Origin: Stratiolaelaps scimitus
Taxonomy: Eukaryota; Arthropoda; Arachnida; Mesostigmata; Laelapidae
NCBI GenBank assembly: GCA_019614645.1
Contig: JABWDB010000011.1
Location: forward strand, 806,001 to 870,000
Reading direction: 5' to 3'
Length of the DNA stretch: 64,000 nt
Below, one piece after another: positions 1-12,253 of this stretch (position 1 is its first letter; the number at the start of each line of letters is the position of its first letter). The notes under the pieces were generated by a model, which worked only from the letters and a program-made list of their open reading frames with translations, had not been told where the DNA came from and did not search any database. A program made the position numbers and the translations under genes.

Positions 1-353
1 CAATAATCACAAATTAGCCCGATAGCGTACGCCTTGAATGGAGGCTGCAGTAAATAACAAAGCATCTCTCTTTGTACCTCATACAACTACAACAACAGCA
101 ATACGATACAACGATATGCACACACACACACACAATTATATATAATATATATATATATACGTATGAAAAATTACAGCTATATACAAATTACACACACACA
201 CACACAGGCTTCTTTGTGAAAGTGTGAACTCGTAGCTGTGTGGGTGTGCGATGCCGTTTCAAGCATTGTGATCAAATATACACATATATGCATATATAAT
301 ATATATATAATATATTTTTTTTATAATAACACAATGCCAACTGAGTGAACAAG

Positions 354-563
354 ACTTGCCCGAAGCTCAGAACAGCGATACGAGGCAAAGTATTACCGAT
401 TATTGGCACCGAGGGGAGCGACGATACACAAATGCAGAACGGTGACCCGAGACGATGTTCTTTCACGGTCAAAGGCGGATCCGTCACGTTTACCGATTTC
501 AAACACCACGAAATACGCTGCGAGATTGACGAACACTGTCATCGTTTTTGTGACGTGCTCCAG
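354..563 (+). CDS. possible exon of an unknown cysteine-rich protein
   Basis: An open frame of about 70 codons ends exactly at a strong donor (CAG followed by GTGAGG at 564). It encodes a stretch rich in Cys and His near its end, with residues CEIDEHCHRFCDVLQ just before the donor. A possible acceptor is the AAG at 351-353, but its polypyrimidine tract is weak. A good acceptor (TTTTACAG at about 1051-1058) follows; joined in phase it would add only two residues and a stop. There is no recognisable family. It could equally be an internal exon of a gene extending off the left edge, or chance coding potential. Support is the donor, the cysteine pattern and the lack of stops only. Confidence 0.3.
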
Positions 564-1058
564 GTGAGGGTGCCCGAACTCGAGCAACACGTGTGGAAAC
601 GACATATATATATATATATATATATACTACACGGTTATGCTGGACAGATATAGATATTCTTAGCAATACTTATGAATAGATGAATGAGGTCTGTACGTAC
701 GGGGAACCTCCCTCTCTCGCTGCACCGACTGGAATAATACCCGATTTTGATCGAATAAAAATCACCAAGTTTTTCTGTAAAAGTGATTTGAGTGATGTGT
801 TTTCCGTTGTCGGATGCATAATTGGCCATCATTGTCAATGATGAGTTGTACAACGACGTTTTGTAGTTTTTGTGTCTATTTTCCGACGTATCTCTGGCGA
901 ATTCGTTTACGTAGATTGTATATTATAAACCTTGGTGTATAATAAGCAAGCCACTTCTCGAGAGATTCATCATGGAACACACACGGCGTAGAGCCCTATA
1001 TCAATATAGATAATCTGTATATCTGCTATGTGAGTTGAACTGTGCTTGATTTTACAGG

Positions 1059-2245
1059 TTCGTTAACATTTGAAGCTGAGATGTGCTTGGTGGAAACCTA
1101 AAATTTGTAACCGAGGTTGTACGTGAAACGACGCCAGGATTTATTGTCATATACCGTATAATGTCTACATAATATATATAAAATTGGTCCCACCTCAAGC
1201 TCTCATATTATATATATATATATGAGGAAAGCTTGTGGTATTCTATTTTTCCATTTTTGGTCAAACCCGTGTAGCCAGCGTGTAATAAGCGTCTCGTTTA
1301 ACTGATCATTACGCAGCTGAGCTAGTGCTAAAGACGTACAGGGCTTTCTAGTCTTCTGGCGAGCGACTAAAAAAAATGTCCAAATGCTTGGGTTGATACT
1401 CCCTCGTACGTGTCTGGGACTCGTGTTATGTTTGGATGACTAAGTGAACGCCGGTCAAACGTTGCTCCCATCGAAATGCAGGTACTTTATCACATACAGG
1501 GTATACATGCTTGAGAAATGTACTGCACGCGAAACAAGGACTGGTTTCAGGCAAAATGATCGGCTCTAACAACAACTAGGTGACATTGAGGCCTGCCTGT
1601 CAAAAACAAAACAGATCCTAAACTATAAAACATCATTACACTGAGGTAGCATTCATATTAAGGTCGAAGTAATAACACCACCAGTTTGAATTGCAAATAT
1701 ATATATATATATATATATATTTCTATTTACTACCACAATTACCTCAAAAGTACTATTATGATTATTATTAATGTCCCATTACAACTAGAAATGAGCGATC
1801 TAAATATACATCAGCAGTTCCCTAAACATCCACTCACCGGTAACTCGGCAATTTGCATTCACAGAGAATTTCAACATGTTTCAATCACAGCTTGTCGTAC
1901 AGTTCCGACAGCTTGCCGGCTGTCGAAAACCTGCCGAGCTCGACAACCTGGATGAGATTTCCTTGGAAGTTGCTACACAATTCAACGTCACATTTAGGCA
2001 TATTTGTCCTTTTGGGGTTGGCTTTGTTTGAGCTTCGCCGCGGCTCCCTGCCGCCTTCCGGGAAAACGTTGGCGGTTGCCCTTCATACGATGAAACAAGA
2101 CGCATCTTTGCGTACAGCGTGTCGTCCAACAGGGGCCGGCCAGCAGCAGCAGCCAATCAAGTCACGCTAGACGAGATCGTCCCCCGCGGTGCCCGACTCG
2201 TGCGTCCGAAGCCTGTCGAACTGCATCGAGCCTCGAATGGCCACC
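1059..2245. other. spacer and phosphatase 3' flank
   Basis: This holds the downstream flank of the phosphatase gene on the minus strand, plus a TA run at about 1699-1720. Overlapping open frames on both strands at 1853-2170 have no family resemblance and are in a different frame from the last phosphatase exon, so I read them as untranslated sequence. No polyadenylation signal could be assigned with confidence. Confidence 0.4.
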
Positions 2246-2716
2246 TCAGGCTATCACACAGCATTTCGCTCGGCACGGGAAACACTTGAGAGACCTTCGT
2301 TTCACCTTCTTCTTTGCGGGACCGCAAACTGTCGGCGATTTTGGTGTGGCTTCGACGGGCGTCGAATCCGGCGTCGTTATGCCGGTGGGGACGTTTCCCC
2401 CCTGACCGTGGTACTCGACTCGGACTTTCGGGTTGTCCGACGTTGCCGGCCGAATGATGACAAAGCTGCATGTCAGATCCTCGGCGACTCGCATAATAGC
2501 TGCGGCGTTGTCGAACTGGTCACAATACTTGGGCGCGGAAAAGATTGTCACACAGCGGCGATGAGCGAAGAACTCGTAGCCGTCTTGAACGACCTCGTGG
2601 GCACGAGCCAGTAGGTCGAGGTTGAACCTCTCAAGGAACTCCCACAACTGAAAGAAGGGAAAAAAATGAAGAAGAAAATGAGAAATGAAGAAATTATGAG
2701 CAGTCGATTCTTCAAT

Positions 2717-2778
<62 letters not shown>

Positions 2779-4995
2779 AGCGTTACTCGAGACCACCCTA
2801 GCCACGGTAGTACACTCTAGACTGCGCTCCTTATGCAGCTGTACCGCTTCCACTTGAGCAGTGGCGACCGAGGTTCGCAATGTGATGGGCAGTGAGTTAC
2901 ATCTAGTCCAATCGATATCGACGATATCCACAAGCAAGCGTCAGCTACATAGTGTGCCTACGACCATAGACAAGCGACACTGACCGGCGTCTTCCCGAAT
3001 TGGAATCCGACGCCTCGAGCGCTCGGGGTCCACCCATCAGCGTCGCGGTTCGGATCGCTCCACGTTAGCTGGCCCATGATGACATTCTCGTTAGGCGTCC
3101 TCTGCGGTCTTGGCAGGTCCGCGATCTCGCTAAGCGAATAGAGATCCTTGACGATCCCGCCGTGACAGCAAAATATCCGTGTGGCGATAACCGCCGCGAT
3201 GGGCATATTGTTGAAGCAATTGTTGAACGCTACGTACACGTCGAAACTAAATCTGTAAGATCGTCATCAATTCATAATTCATGGTAGACCTGACTGCACC
3301 CTACACCATATGGTGGGTCTAGTCGATCTAGGCAGACTTAGTAGTATGTAACAGATTCCTACTCAACCTGCCTCCGCGCTGATTTCAGGGCTGGGACGTT
3401 GAATAGGGGGGTTTCATCGGCAATATATTCTCGAAGGAAGGGTCAACATGAGATGTTGACTAGTTTTGAAGAAGAATTTTCAAGACGAAGGCAGATTGAG
3501 CATGATCGTGACATCGTGCAACTTATCAGGTAGTCGTACGCTTAAGTACAACTTAATCTTTGGACTTTGCGAGCACCAAACAATCGAATCAGATCACTGG
3601 AGTGAAGAGAAGGCCAGCCAAATAGAGGAACATTTACTCGGGAAATGTATCTGATCCAGAGGGCAGCGGTCACGTATAGAAAACGTACCGCCGGCCGAGA
3701 GAACCCCTTTTAAAAAAGGGTTCACAAAAAAAAATATTATTCGTTTTATTTTCACTCTGTGCGAGTAATTACAACGGTGTGTACAATATACAAGTCAGTT
3801 TCCGATGTGTAAGGTTTCATGTAAAAATTCTAGAAGCATTTTTTTTGTTTTTTTTTTTTAAACATAGTTCCATCTGATCTATGTTTAAAAAAAAAAAATA
3901 CATATATATATATATATGTATAAACCTTCGGGATCTGAGGCAAAACTGGAAACTAAGCGTGATGGATGGTATTGTTACAGATGACCTAGCTTACTGCTGA
4001 AACGCAGTTGTTTTTTTTTGCTAACCGGGTTCGTCATCGACCGGTGCTGTTCGCCTCTTCTGTTATATTTTCTACAGAAATATCAACGTTAATCCTACAA
4101 CCATCCGCCGTCTTCAACCCTGTTCATTATTACGACATGGTCTAAACACAGCAGTACGGAGAAAAGTCAAATCCCCCCATATACAACACCACACAACACA
4201 ATCTCCCTACATACTGAGACGCACATGAGATAATAAAGTGTTGTATCTATTTAATTTATTCAATCTATTGTTGCTTTCTTCTTCTGGTTTCACTTCTCTG
4301 AATGATTCTATTTAACCTTCAGGAATCGCTAGTATTACATTGTCGTTTGCTGTTATTTCGCCGCAGTTGATCCTGTTAATCGATATTGTCTTTATACCCT
4401 AATCTCGCCGCTGTTAACCCTCTTAGTATGATCGTTTTCATGGCGCATTCATTCGTTGCCACCTGTCCACTCTGCTCGTCGCCTTGCGCCAATGTGCGCA
4501 AACTGTGAGATTCGCAATAAGTTCTTGTACGCCAATCAGGTACAGTGTACAATAGGGCATAAGCAGCCTAATCAGCTCAAGCAACGTCCCTAGATGTCAA
4601 GCCCTCGGCCTCCGTGATTCGATCCCAGCATAAGCGATATGTCAACACATATGTTTATCTAGTTAGGTCTCGTGCATGGACGTATTCGTGTTGAGAGATT
4701 TCCGCCCTTGCAACAAAAAAGCACAGCTCAACCTCAAAAACCCGATCGATTTTCAGCATATCTCAGACATTCTCCGTGAGTTTTGGGATAAGGACAAAAT
4801 CAAAAGGCTTTTCAAAAGGACAATTTTCCAAGGTTCACATTAAGAGATGAGAGAAATGAAGAAAGCATGAGTTGTCGATTCTTCAATACAAAGATTCATT
4901 GTATATATATATATATGAAACTTGTTTGGCGCCAATACTTCACGAGGTTTGAAACAATTGTTTACATATTTTAAAAACCAAGATACAATAACAAT

Positions 4996-5032
<37 letters not shown>

Positions 5033-6032
5033 TATTATTATTATTATTAATAATACGTGTTAAAGTCTCATTTATTCATAATAAACCACGTAGCGCTCAC
5101 GTACCTGTTGACGCACTCGGATAAGAACCCATATATGGAGTTCACGCGGGTCTCCTCATGATTGCCCCTGAGCAAGTGGATATCCTGCGGGTGAAGAATC
5201 TTGAATATGAACAACAGCATCACAACCTCGATCGAGTTCTTCCCCCGATCAACATAATCGCCCAAAAATAACGTACGCGCTTGAGGTGGATGTCCCCCGG
5301 CATGTAACACCCGTTGAAGATCGAAGAACTGCCCTGCGATCAAGATTTCTGTTGTAATCATTTGCGTGTAATCTCTCTCTCTCCCTGCTTCTCTGTCTCT
5401 CTCTCTCTCTCTCTCTCTCACGAAAAGCAGATATACAAAACGGGTAAAGATTACGAGGCGTTTAAGCTCGGGTACATCATTTTACGAGTACCGTTACGGC
5501 TTGCAACGCATGTGCTTGACATGTCCGTTAGCTCGTATCGAACAACGCCTTTGCTTGCCTCAAACGTACACTGTATGTCTTTTGGTTCGTTCTAAAGGAA
5601 TTGGCACCCTCACTTCCCCACTAAACAAATCGCAAACTACACTCCCTATCGAAACTGTCACGATAGCTGCTTCATTCGCGTGAAACGCGTCCACTCAACA
5701 ACACGGCTAACCCTCAACAATCCGGACATACCGTGCGTGTCGCCGTAGATATTTACGGGCGGCTCGACAACCAGCAACATCGGCTCGCTAGCGAACACCA
5801 TCGAGGCCTGCTCTGCCACACTTGTGCACTCTTCAGCCGTGATAAGCGATGTGGGATGCTTTGTCGGCTTCATGCCAAGCAGCCGATCTCGCAGCGCCTC
5901 CAAGGGTGATTGTCCTTGTCCTGATTTCCTAGTGAGAGAGTAGGGTACCGTTGGAGGGGCACATATTGAGCTCGATGTCGTTCCCGTTGAACTGTTCCCA
6001 CTACTAGACCCAATAAGCCTCTGATCCGTCAT
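2246..6032 (-). CDS. PP1-family Ser/Thr protein phosphatase with CaaX tail (4 exons)
   Basis: Coding exons are 5732-6032, 5105-5333, 2985-3252 and 2246-2647; phases agree and give 399 aa. The enzyme should remove phosphate from Ser/Thr using a two-metal centre. All PPP catalytic motifs are present: GDTHG (residues 97-101), GDYVDRG (125-131), LRGNHE (155-160), CHGG (206-209), ARGV (255-258) and RAH (281-283), then SAPKYC where PP1 has SAPNYC. The overall pattern (RIYGF-like, YEFF, FDNA) is PP1 rather than PP2A or PP2B, but it is too divergent to be the canonical PP1 catalytic subunit. Unusual parts are a Ser/Thr-rich N-terminal extension (GDTHG lies about 35 residues later than in PP1) and a basic, cysteine-rich tail from residue 378 ending CCVIA. 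C396-V-I-A399 fits a farnesylation CaaX box, with Cys 388, 391 and 395 as possible palmitoylation sites. Splice sites: donors GTATGT, GTACGT and GTCAGT; acceptors all CAG. It is probably a membrane-targeted PP1 paralog (inference). Confidence 0.9.
2721..2776. repeat. (TA)n microsatellite in phosphatase intron 3
   Basis: An uninterrupted TA run of 28 units lies between exons 3 and 4 of the phosphatase. It is the longest pure run in the window and should be length-polymorphic. Confidence 0.95.
3253..5104. other. phosphatase intron 2 (1.85 kb) with foldback sequences
   Basis: No coding sequence seen. It contains a quasi-palindrome at 3701-3723, a poly(T)/poly(A)-flanked hairpin at 3851-3898 (arms of about 17 nt around an 11-nt loop), a tRNA B-box-like string at about 4612-4628, a short TA run at about 4900, and an (AAT)n tract running directly into (ATT)n at about 4989-5055 that can itself fold back. 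Confidence 0.6.
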
Positions 6033-7446
6033 AATTACTGGTGTTTATTATGATGACCTTTCAGCGTTATGTGTGTGTATCACCCTATCGTCTCCCGCTA
6101 AGATCCCAAGAACCCCGTTTTCTTGTCGCTGTGTCGTTCTCTACCGATCTGGTAGAAAGCACAAAACGCGGATCGCTCAAGCCGAGTCACTCGGTTGAAG
6201 AGCGGAAAATCTCGTGGCCGAACTCGCTTGTCCAGCGGCCTGTTTAACTGTTCGGCTGTTGCCCTTGTCTCGCTAGGCCACATTGGCCGCTTTGGCGGAA
6301 CACCACCTATCGGAGGTGAGCGTGTCCCGACCCCGCTCACTGCACGGCTATTCCAGGCCGAGCTGAACGAGGATTCGACACGGCACCTACTTTGTCCTTC
6401 TCGTCGGCGGCAAGGACAGCTTGCTCCTTTTTAGGTACAGCTGTAAACGGTTGGCGGAAATCGTTTACGTATCATGGCTGCGCCGGGCAACGATTGGTTC
6501 ACAACACAACCTCGTTTACGCTCAGAAATGAAGACATTTTGTGCTGACATTGTTTGTTTTGCAATCGCCTAGAAGACTGGCCCGATATCGTTTTTGCGTG
6601 CGGGACAGCTCCGCGAGTGCGCTGAGCGTCAACACATCTGATCTCTGAGCAAAGATCGGCACCGATTTCAGGGTGGGATGTGATACGTGGCTCGACGCCG
6701 TGTGCCACCGTCATCGTGGCTATACTCCACAGGGCCTAAAACGGCTATTCGGAAGCAGGCATCGCCTGGAGATATTTATGTATCCATCCAGCACTCACTC
6801 ACTCGTTGGGAAATCTACGAATTCGTGAAACTCGCTCAGACGAAGGAACAATCGTCTCAACGTCTCTGTGGAGGCTCTACACAAAGAACAGCAGGATAAT
6901 TTGGATAAAGAATTTCGCCAATGAGGTAGTCCCATGACTCGGATAGAAATTGTCAACAATTGCCGCTACGCCGTCACCCGTGAAACGGAATCAATGTTGT
7001 TAGCTTAAGCAACAACATTGATTATAACCTTATAACCTTTTAACCTCACATAGCCTCACGTAAAGTTACATGTGATTTTTAATCTTCGTTTATTTTCAAG
7101 GGTTAAGCAACGGCTCTCATTGACCTATTAGATGGGTCCTGGCAGACTTATCCGTTGTCGATTCTCCATTAGAACCATGTTGAGTGGCTTCTGCCATGAG
7201 GAAATTTCGAATTACTTGAACAAAAACATGAAAATTGAGTGAATTAAAAAATGTAATCAATCAAACTGTCGTCATTCCTCTAAATGGCCATGGGAAGGCT
7301 CGGTTTTTGAGACAAAGACACACATCCATGATACGTATCATCCACTACCATCGCTGGGAGACTCTCGCTCTAATGTCTGCCGAAGGTAGATTATCCAGGT
7401 CGCGTCTCAGCCGAAATTTAACGCCTACGGCAAGGCTTTCGGCATT

Positions 7447-7515
7447 GCTTTATAGGACGGACCCGTTAAAGGTAACTGGTGGGAATCGAACCCCTGCACC
7501 TACGTGTCCCCTTCG
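7447..7515 (-). repeat. tRNA-derived SINE-like fragment
   Basis: On the minus strand this carries a pol III B box (GGGGTTCGATTCCCACC). No cloverleaf, anticodon arm or acceptor stem could be paired, so it is not a tRNA gene. A diverged copy in the same orientation lies at about 41781-41850: both share a GGACGGACCC/GGATGGACCC end and a GCACCTAC end on the plus strand. Confidence 0.45.
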
Positions 7516-8171
7516 TTGTTAGTTTTTACACACATGTTTTGCCGTTTTCTCTCCTGTGTGTATACGTCTCTGTGTGTACTTTATAAGCAAGTGTTCACCT
7601 GGTGTTATGTTTGCGTTTTACGAACTATCTCTCACGCATTTGATTTATTGTTTAGATATTAGCCGATCCTCGATGCGTTCCCAGCTTGTCTAGCTCTGAT
7701 CGCGAAAGTCGAATTGAGCAGGACGAAAATTCATTCTCCATTTATGGGCTTACTTAGTGTCTGTCCACACTTAATTCCGCATGGATCAATACAGAATACA
7801 CAAAATCAAGATAATGGTATGACTGTTTCTCCTGGATTTTACTTCGTCTTTCAGGTCCGCGTGCACAATGCTTATGTATCACATTTCCCTTGCTGTTATC
7901 TGGTTGTTATTATTGTATTGTTATTTGGTTTCTATCTACATTCGTTTATTGTTAGCATACACATTTAGTTTCACACAAAATTTAATCAAACCCACGTGGT
8001 TTCACACAAAACGATTGACTTCTCTGCAGGCTGCGATGTTTCCAAATAATTAGCGCTAGACCACGTTCGACTACGGCGAGTAAATAATATAATACTTATC
8101 CACGAAGGGTATGATTGTGATTAATTTCGACTAGCGTAGATAAGATATTCTAGAACTAACCAAAGGTGGAG

Positions 8172-8290
8172 AAGGAAGAGAATAAGCAAAGGTGGCCCCC
8201 GACAGGTCCTCCCCATAGTAATACCTAAAAGGTTAAGAGGGCTGAGGCTTGTCAGATAGGGGAGGGTCAGCTGAGGGTCCGCTCGAAAAA
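8172..8290 (+). repeat. dispersed repeat, copy 1
   Basis: It begins near AAGCAAAGGTGGCC and ends near GGTCAGCTGAGGG. A second copy lies at about 35995-36110 (CAAAGGTGGCCGACCCCGAC ... GGAACAGCTGAG) and a partial, inverted copy at about 14560-14610. Short, non-coding and diverged, it is probably a SINE or MITE family. Confidence 0.5.
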
Positions 8291-10592
8291 CAATTTATAT
8301 TAGTACTAACCAAATGCAAAAGCGGTCTCTGCCCGGTCGCACCCGTCTGGCGAGGAGCTTGCCTCAGATATTGCTTGTCATATACTACCGACATGGGGAC
8401 GTCCTTCCAAGTATTTCATTACAGGTCAGACACTACAAGCCCATCTACCTGAGGGGCTCGGTAGGGGCTCTATGTCGCATCAGGGGACTTGAACCAGCGG
8501 CCTCTCGGGGGACGGTCACACGGAACCGGCGGCCACCCCAAGTCCTAGGACAGGAAACATCTCGGGAACGGGGTCTGCCGTGAACGCAACGGGGCACGAT
8601 CGTCACGAACGAGAGCAACAGTGACTATGGCAATCGCTCTAAAAAGTAGTCCGATAGTTCTGAGTCGGTTCGAAGAATCGCACCAAGCTCGAAAAAAAAA
8701 TCGATCCGGACTTGCCGTGGTACACTATTGGCCGTCGCTATATCCATCGCCTGTCCGACGTTCCGAACTCGACCATCACCACAGGTCAGTCCACGTTCGG
8801 TACAGGCTTTATCATGATCTGGCCACTATTCAAAAGGTGGATCCGCACGGACTGTCTGCGTGAGACAATGGGATCTCCAATGGACGACACATTGTCTCGT
8901 CCGCTGGTGACTAATATCAACGGAATTTTCTGGATGTCGTCTCTGCGGCGTGTTGTGATGAGCTCCCTTGACATCTGCTCGACTCTGTTCTGTCCGTTGA
9001 GCCTTATACACACCTACACTCGCCATCTGTTAGCGGTTATTCGCGGAATAGGTCGTTGCCGTTGACGGGACAACTCCACACTGAGTGATCCAAATATTAT
9101 ATGTTTGATAGATCTTGTGTTCTGCAATAGGCGCATCCTCGAGCGTTCCCAGCTGCAGATTGAGCTGTGATGGTGCCAGTTATATACGTTGTTTATACGC
9201 CAGAATAGTTTGGGTGGACTACACTGCGAAATCATAGCGTATGTCCGTAGATTTACAATAAACTAACTCGGCCCGTGAGTTGCTGAGGCGATCGGGGCGT
9301 AACTACGGTCGAAATCATCACAAGGATCAGTGGCCTCATGTTCACTGCGATGAATACGCACCTCCGATGGCATACACTAATAGAAAATAGATTTTCGGTC
9401 GGATTGCGTGAGGAACTCGCGTAGTGTGGAGAAAATCCGACGGCCATGATCAGGAGGAGTGTCGGAAGGGCAGCCAGCGGCGGGCAAAAAAAGCAGGCAT
9501 CCTAGCGGTAGTCAGATTTTTTTTATTATAATTCTTTATACTACAACGATGAGGAGGAATGCATTGGAGCACCATCACTGAACTATCACTGAACTATGGT
9601 TCCGATTCCAGACATCATTGCATTTTAGTCTCTAGCATCAGATCTTTCCTGAGGTGTCGGAACTCACTGTCCTCTTTCCTTCTCTGGTTGTTCGTTGTGT
9701 CGCCTGATCTTTTCGAGATATGCCGGTTTAACGCTCGTGCTGACTACGACCTCTCGGACCGAGGTTTTTCTACCGAGATTTCCGTACGCTGAATTGTTTA
9801 CCTTGTCTCTCTGAAGGCCTGACAGCGGACTACTGTCTGCTCCACTCCATCAGCTCCTCCGGAGTTACACAGCACAAAAGTGCCAACAAGAGTGTTGGCA
9901 ATCGTTGCCAAGTAGGCTTGGACCGGTCCACATTCTGTCAGTACCTGAGACATATAGTACCTGTAGGATTTATAGTACCAGTTCAGGATAGAGGATCTAA
10001 ATAACCGGATCCACATTTCTGGGGCGTGCCGGTGTCCTCGTTGAGACTATTGCTTTTTTGCCATTTTCAGACTGTACCAGTTTTTCCTATCGTCAGGTAT
10101 AATTCTCACCCCCCCCCCCCCCCTGAAGAGTTCCGCTGTTTCAAAAATATCCCATTAAAGCAACCTGGCCAAATTAGGACTCCGTCCGTCGACACCCACC
10201 CACCCTCCTGTATACCCTGGCTACTTTTATAGTCCCCCTCAAATGTTTGCCGCCTACCGCCTCGTCTGCCCATTCCGGGAGTACAATGTCACTGAATCTG
10301 ACACCAAGATGTCTCTTCCAGCTGCAAGATAAGTAAAAGGTAAAGGTTTAATGGTTTATTGAAGGAGCTGCAATTTTACAATGCTTAAACTCTCTCTCTC
10401 TCTCTTAAGACGCACATGAATGCACCCACCGGGCCAACTGGGTTTGACAACGTTCCAGCCCTACACGCAGTGAGCAATCCAGAGATTGTCGAATTAGAAT
10501 GTAGTATATCCTCAAAACGAAATGCCACTCTCTATATCATTTTCTCACATTTGTGTTCCGTAACGTCGTCATGGATGTACCTTATCCTCCCC

Positions 10593-10652
10593 TGAGGCGT
10601 TTTAGGTGTGCCCGCAGTATTGTTTCAACTGCGGGAACACCTAAAACGCTCA
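10593..10652. ncRNA. long near-perfect hairpin, miRNA-precursor-like
   Basis: Arms 10593-10618 and 10628-10652 pair over about 24 bp with a single bulge and a single mismatch, around a 9-nt loop (ATTGTTTCA). It lies in spacer far from any coding exon. It could be a pre-miRNA, a small foldback element or a replication-generated palindrome. Expression is unknown. Confidence 0.3.
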
Positions 10653-10840
10653 GAACACTGTAGAATCAGGAGAAAAACGAAATCGTACATAGAAAAGGAA
10701 AGCCAACTAGATAGGAGTAATGTTAGACCTGGGCCTTACAGGTAAGGCACACGTCCAGTACGCGGCCAGCAAAACGATGAAGGTGGCAGTCAACCTGGAG
10801 CGGCAAGAATCGACGAAAACTATATATATATATATACGAA

Positions 10841-10883
<43 letters not shown>

Positions 10884-11591
10884 TGATCAATAGAAATTCC
10901 TAACTACTGTATGTTTGAATAAATCATATTCACTGATGAGGGTATCTAAATATAATAAAAAATAAAAAAGTCTCTGAACGTCCGCCAAGGGTTAGCTCAC
11001 TCCATTATTACGATCCTATCTATTAACTAAAGCGTGTGCTCGTTTGCTATATATACATATGTTTTTTCTCCTTCGAATAAAGACAAACTCAAGGATAGCC
11101 AACCCCGTCAATTCTAGTCGCTGCGATCTGGCGAATGGGACGCAAACGGATCCACCGGGACTAATTCCGATCACCAGTTGTACATGTCGGAGTACAGTTT
11201 GGCATTAAAGGCACACGAAGTTGAGATCTTCGAGAGTGAATTCCGTTCCGTTGACATCAATAGAATAGAGGGCAAAGATAAGCCTAAATTGTGCAATTAC
11301 AGCTATTGACTCATTGATAACTTTGCCTTAGTTATGTCGTAGGATGCGGCCCCGTATCGAGTTTTTAATATTATTATTTCAAATTGCCTAATTATTATAT
11401 TACAAGTGATACGTTCCTGGTTTCGAAATGACCAACAACTCGGCATTAACTAATTGATAATTAGCAGACCAAAACGAAATCAAGTGTATGGTGTTATTAA
11501 ACGAGGGATAAAAGAGAGAGAGATGTTATGATATATGAAATTTCCAAGAAAACAAAGGAACCCCAGGTCTACCCATACTGGCCCACCTATC

Positions 11592-11840
11592 CTAACGCAA
11601 ATGTGTCACCGTTGTGACATCGCTCATGCGGTGATGTATGCAACAAGCAACGGCCGAGTGTCCACAAATTTCTGACTCATCGTCCAACAAACTGAACTTA
11701 TTTCCAAAGACCTCGATACCAACATCTAACTGAAACGGGAAGGAACGGTCCCAAGCAAAAACAATAGACCTTGTTTTGATATGGGCGACAGCCTTCCGGG
11801 TTTTCCTGCTGTACTTAACGTCAACACCACTAATAGACAT
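11592..11840 (-). CDS. weak exon candidate, possible ML (NPC2-like) domain
   Basis: This is an open frame of 82 codons, possibly entered through an acceptor (TCTATTAG) just upstream. The string ICGHSAVACCI resembles the C-x(n)-CPI cysteine signature of ML-domain lipid-binding proteins (NPC2, mite group 2), preceded by an alternating hydrophobic pattern as in a beta strand. The Pro of the usual CPI is replaced by Cys, and no signal peptide or flanking exons could be joined. It could be a decayed gene copy or chance. Confidence 0.2.
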   Translation of the reverse strand: MSISGVDVKYSRKTRKAVAHIKTRSIVFAWDRSFPFQLDVGIEVFGNKFSLLDDESEICGHSAVACCIHHRMSDVTTVTHLR

Positions 11841-12245
11841 ATGAAGGTAGGTAGTTGATGCAGTGTAAACGTCGTCTGCCGCCTTATTCAGGCCATTGGT
11901 TCCACTTAGAGCTTATCGCGGCCTGGCACAACTGTTTTCTGGATCCTACCTCTCGAGTCCGACAGGCCTGAATCATTCCATATGTAGTTGTGTTCATAGT
12001 GTCCTATATAGCAGACATAATTGTGGTTGGTGGCTGTGGCGGGAACGGTGATTCCTGGAAAATGCTGGTGGCAAGCGCAAATTTCCCCGGAATGACTAAA
12101 CCTCGTCGTGGACTCTGCCTGTGCAGGTTCCCGAAGGCGGCCGTTAAGTGGGATAGATTTCAGCGTCAATAGATGCCATCCGCTAACACCACTCATGTAG
12201 GTGTTGCACAATTGAGTCCTTTCCTCCTCGTAAGAGGCGCTACAG

Positions 12246-12253
12246 TATATAAG
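12246..12253 (+). promoter_or_regulatory. TATA box candidate upstream of defensin
   Basis: TATATAAG lies about 190 bp before the defensin ATG, a distance that fits a short 5' untranslated region. There is no other support. Confidence 0.4.

Noticed and set aside
2189..2614. Plus-strand frame of 141 codons
   Set aside because: Antisense shadow of the last phosphatase exon.
8786..9235. Minus-strand frame of 150 codons with one internal stop and a hydrophobic start further upstream
   Set aside because: No domain, and the hydrophobic segment could not be spliced to it.
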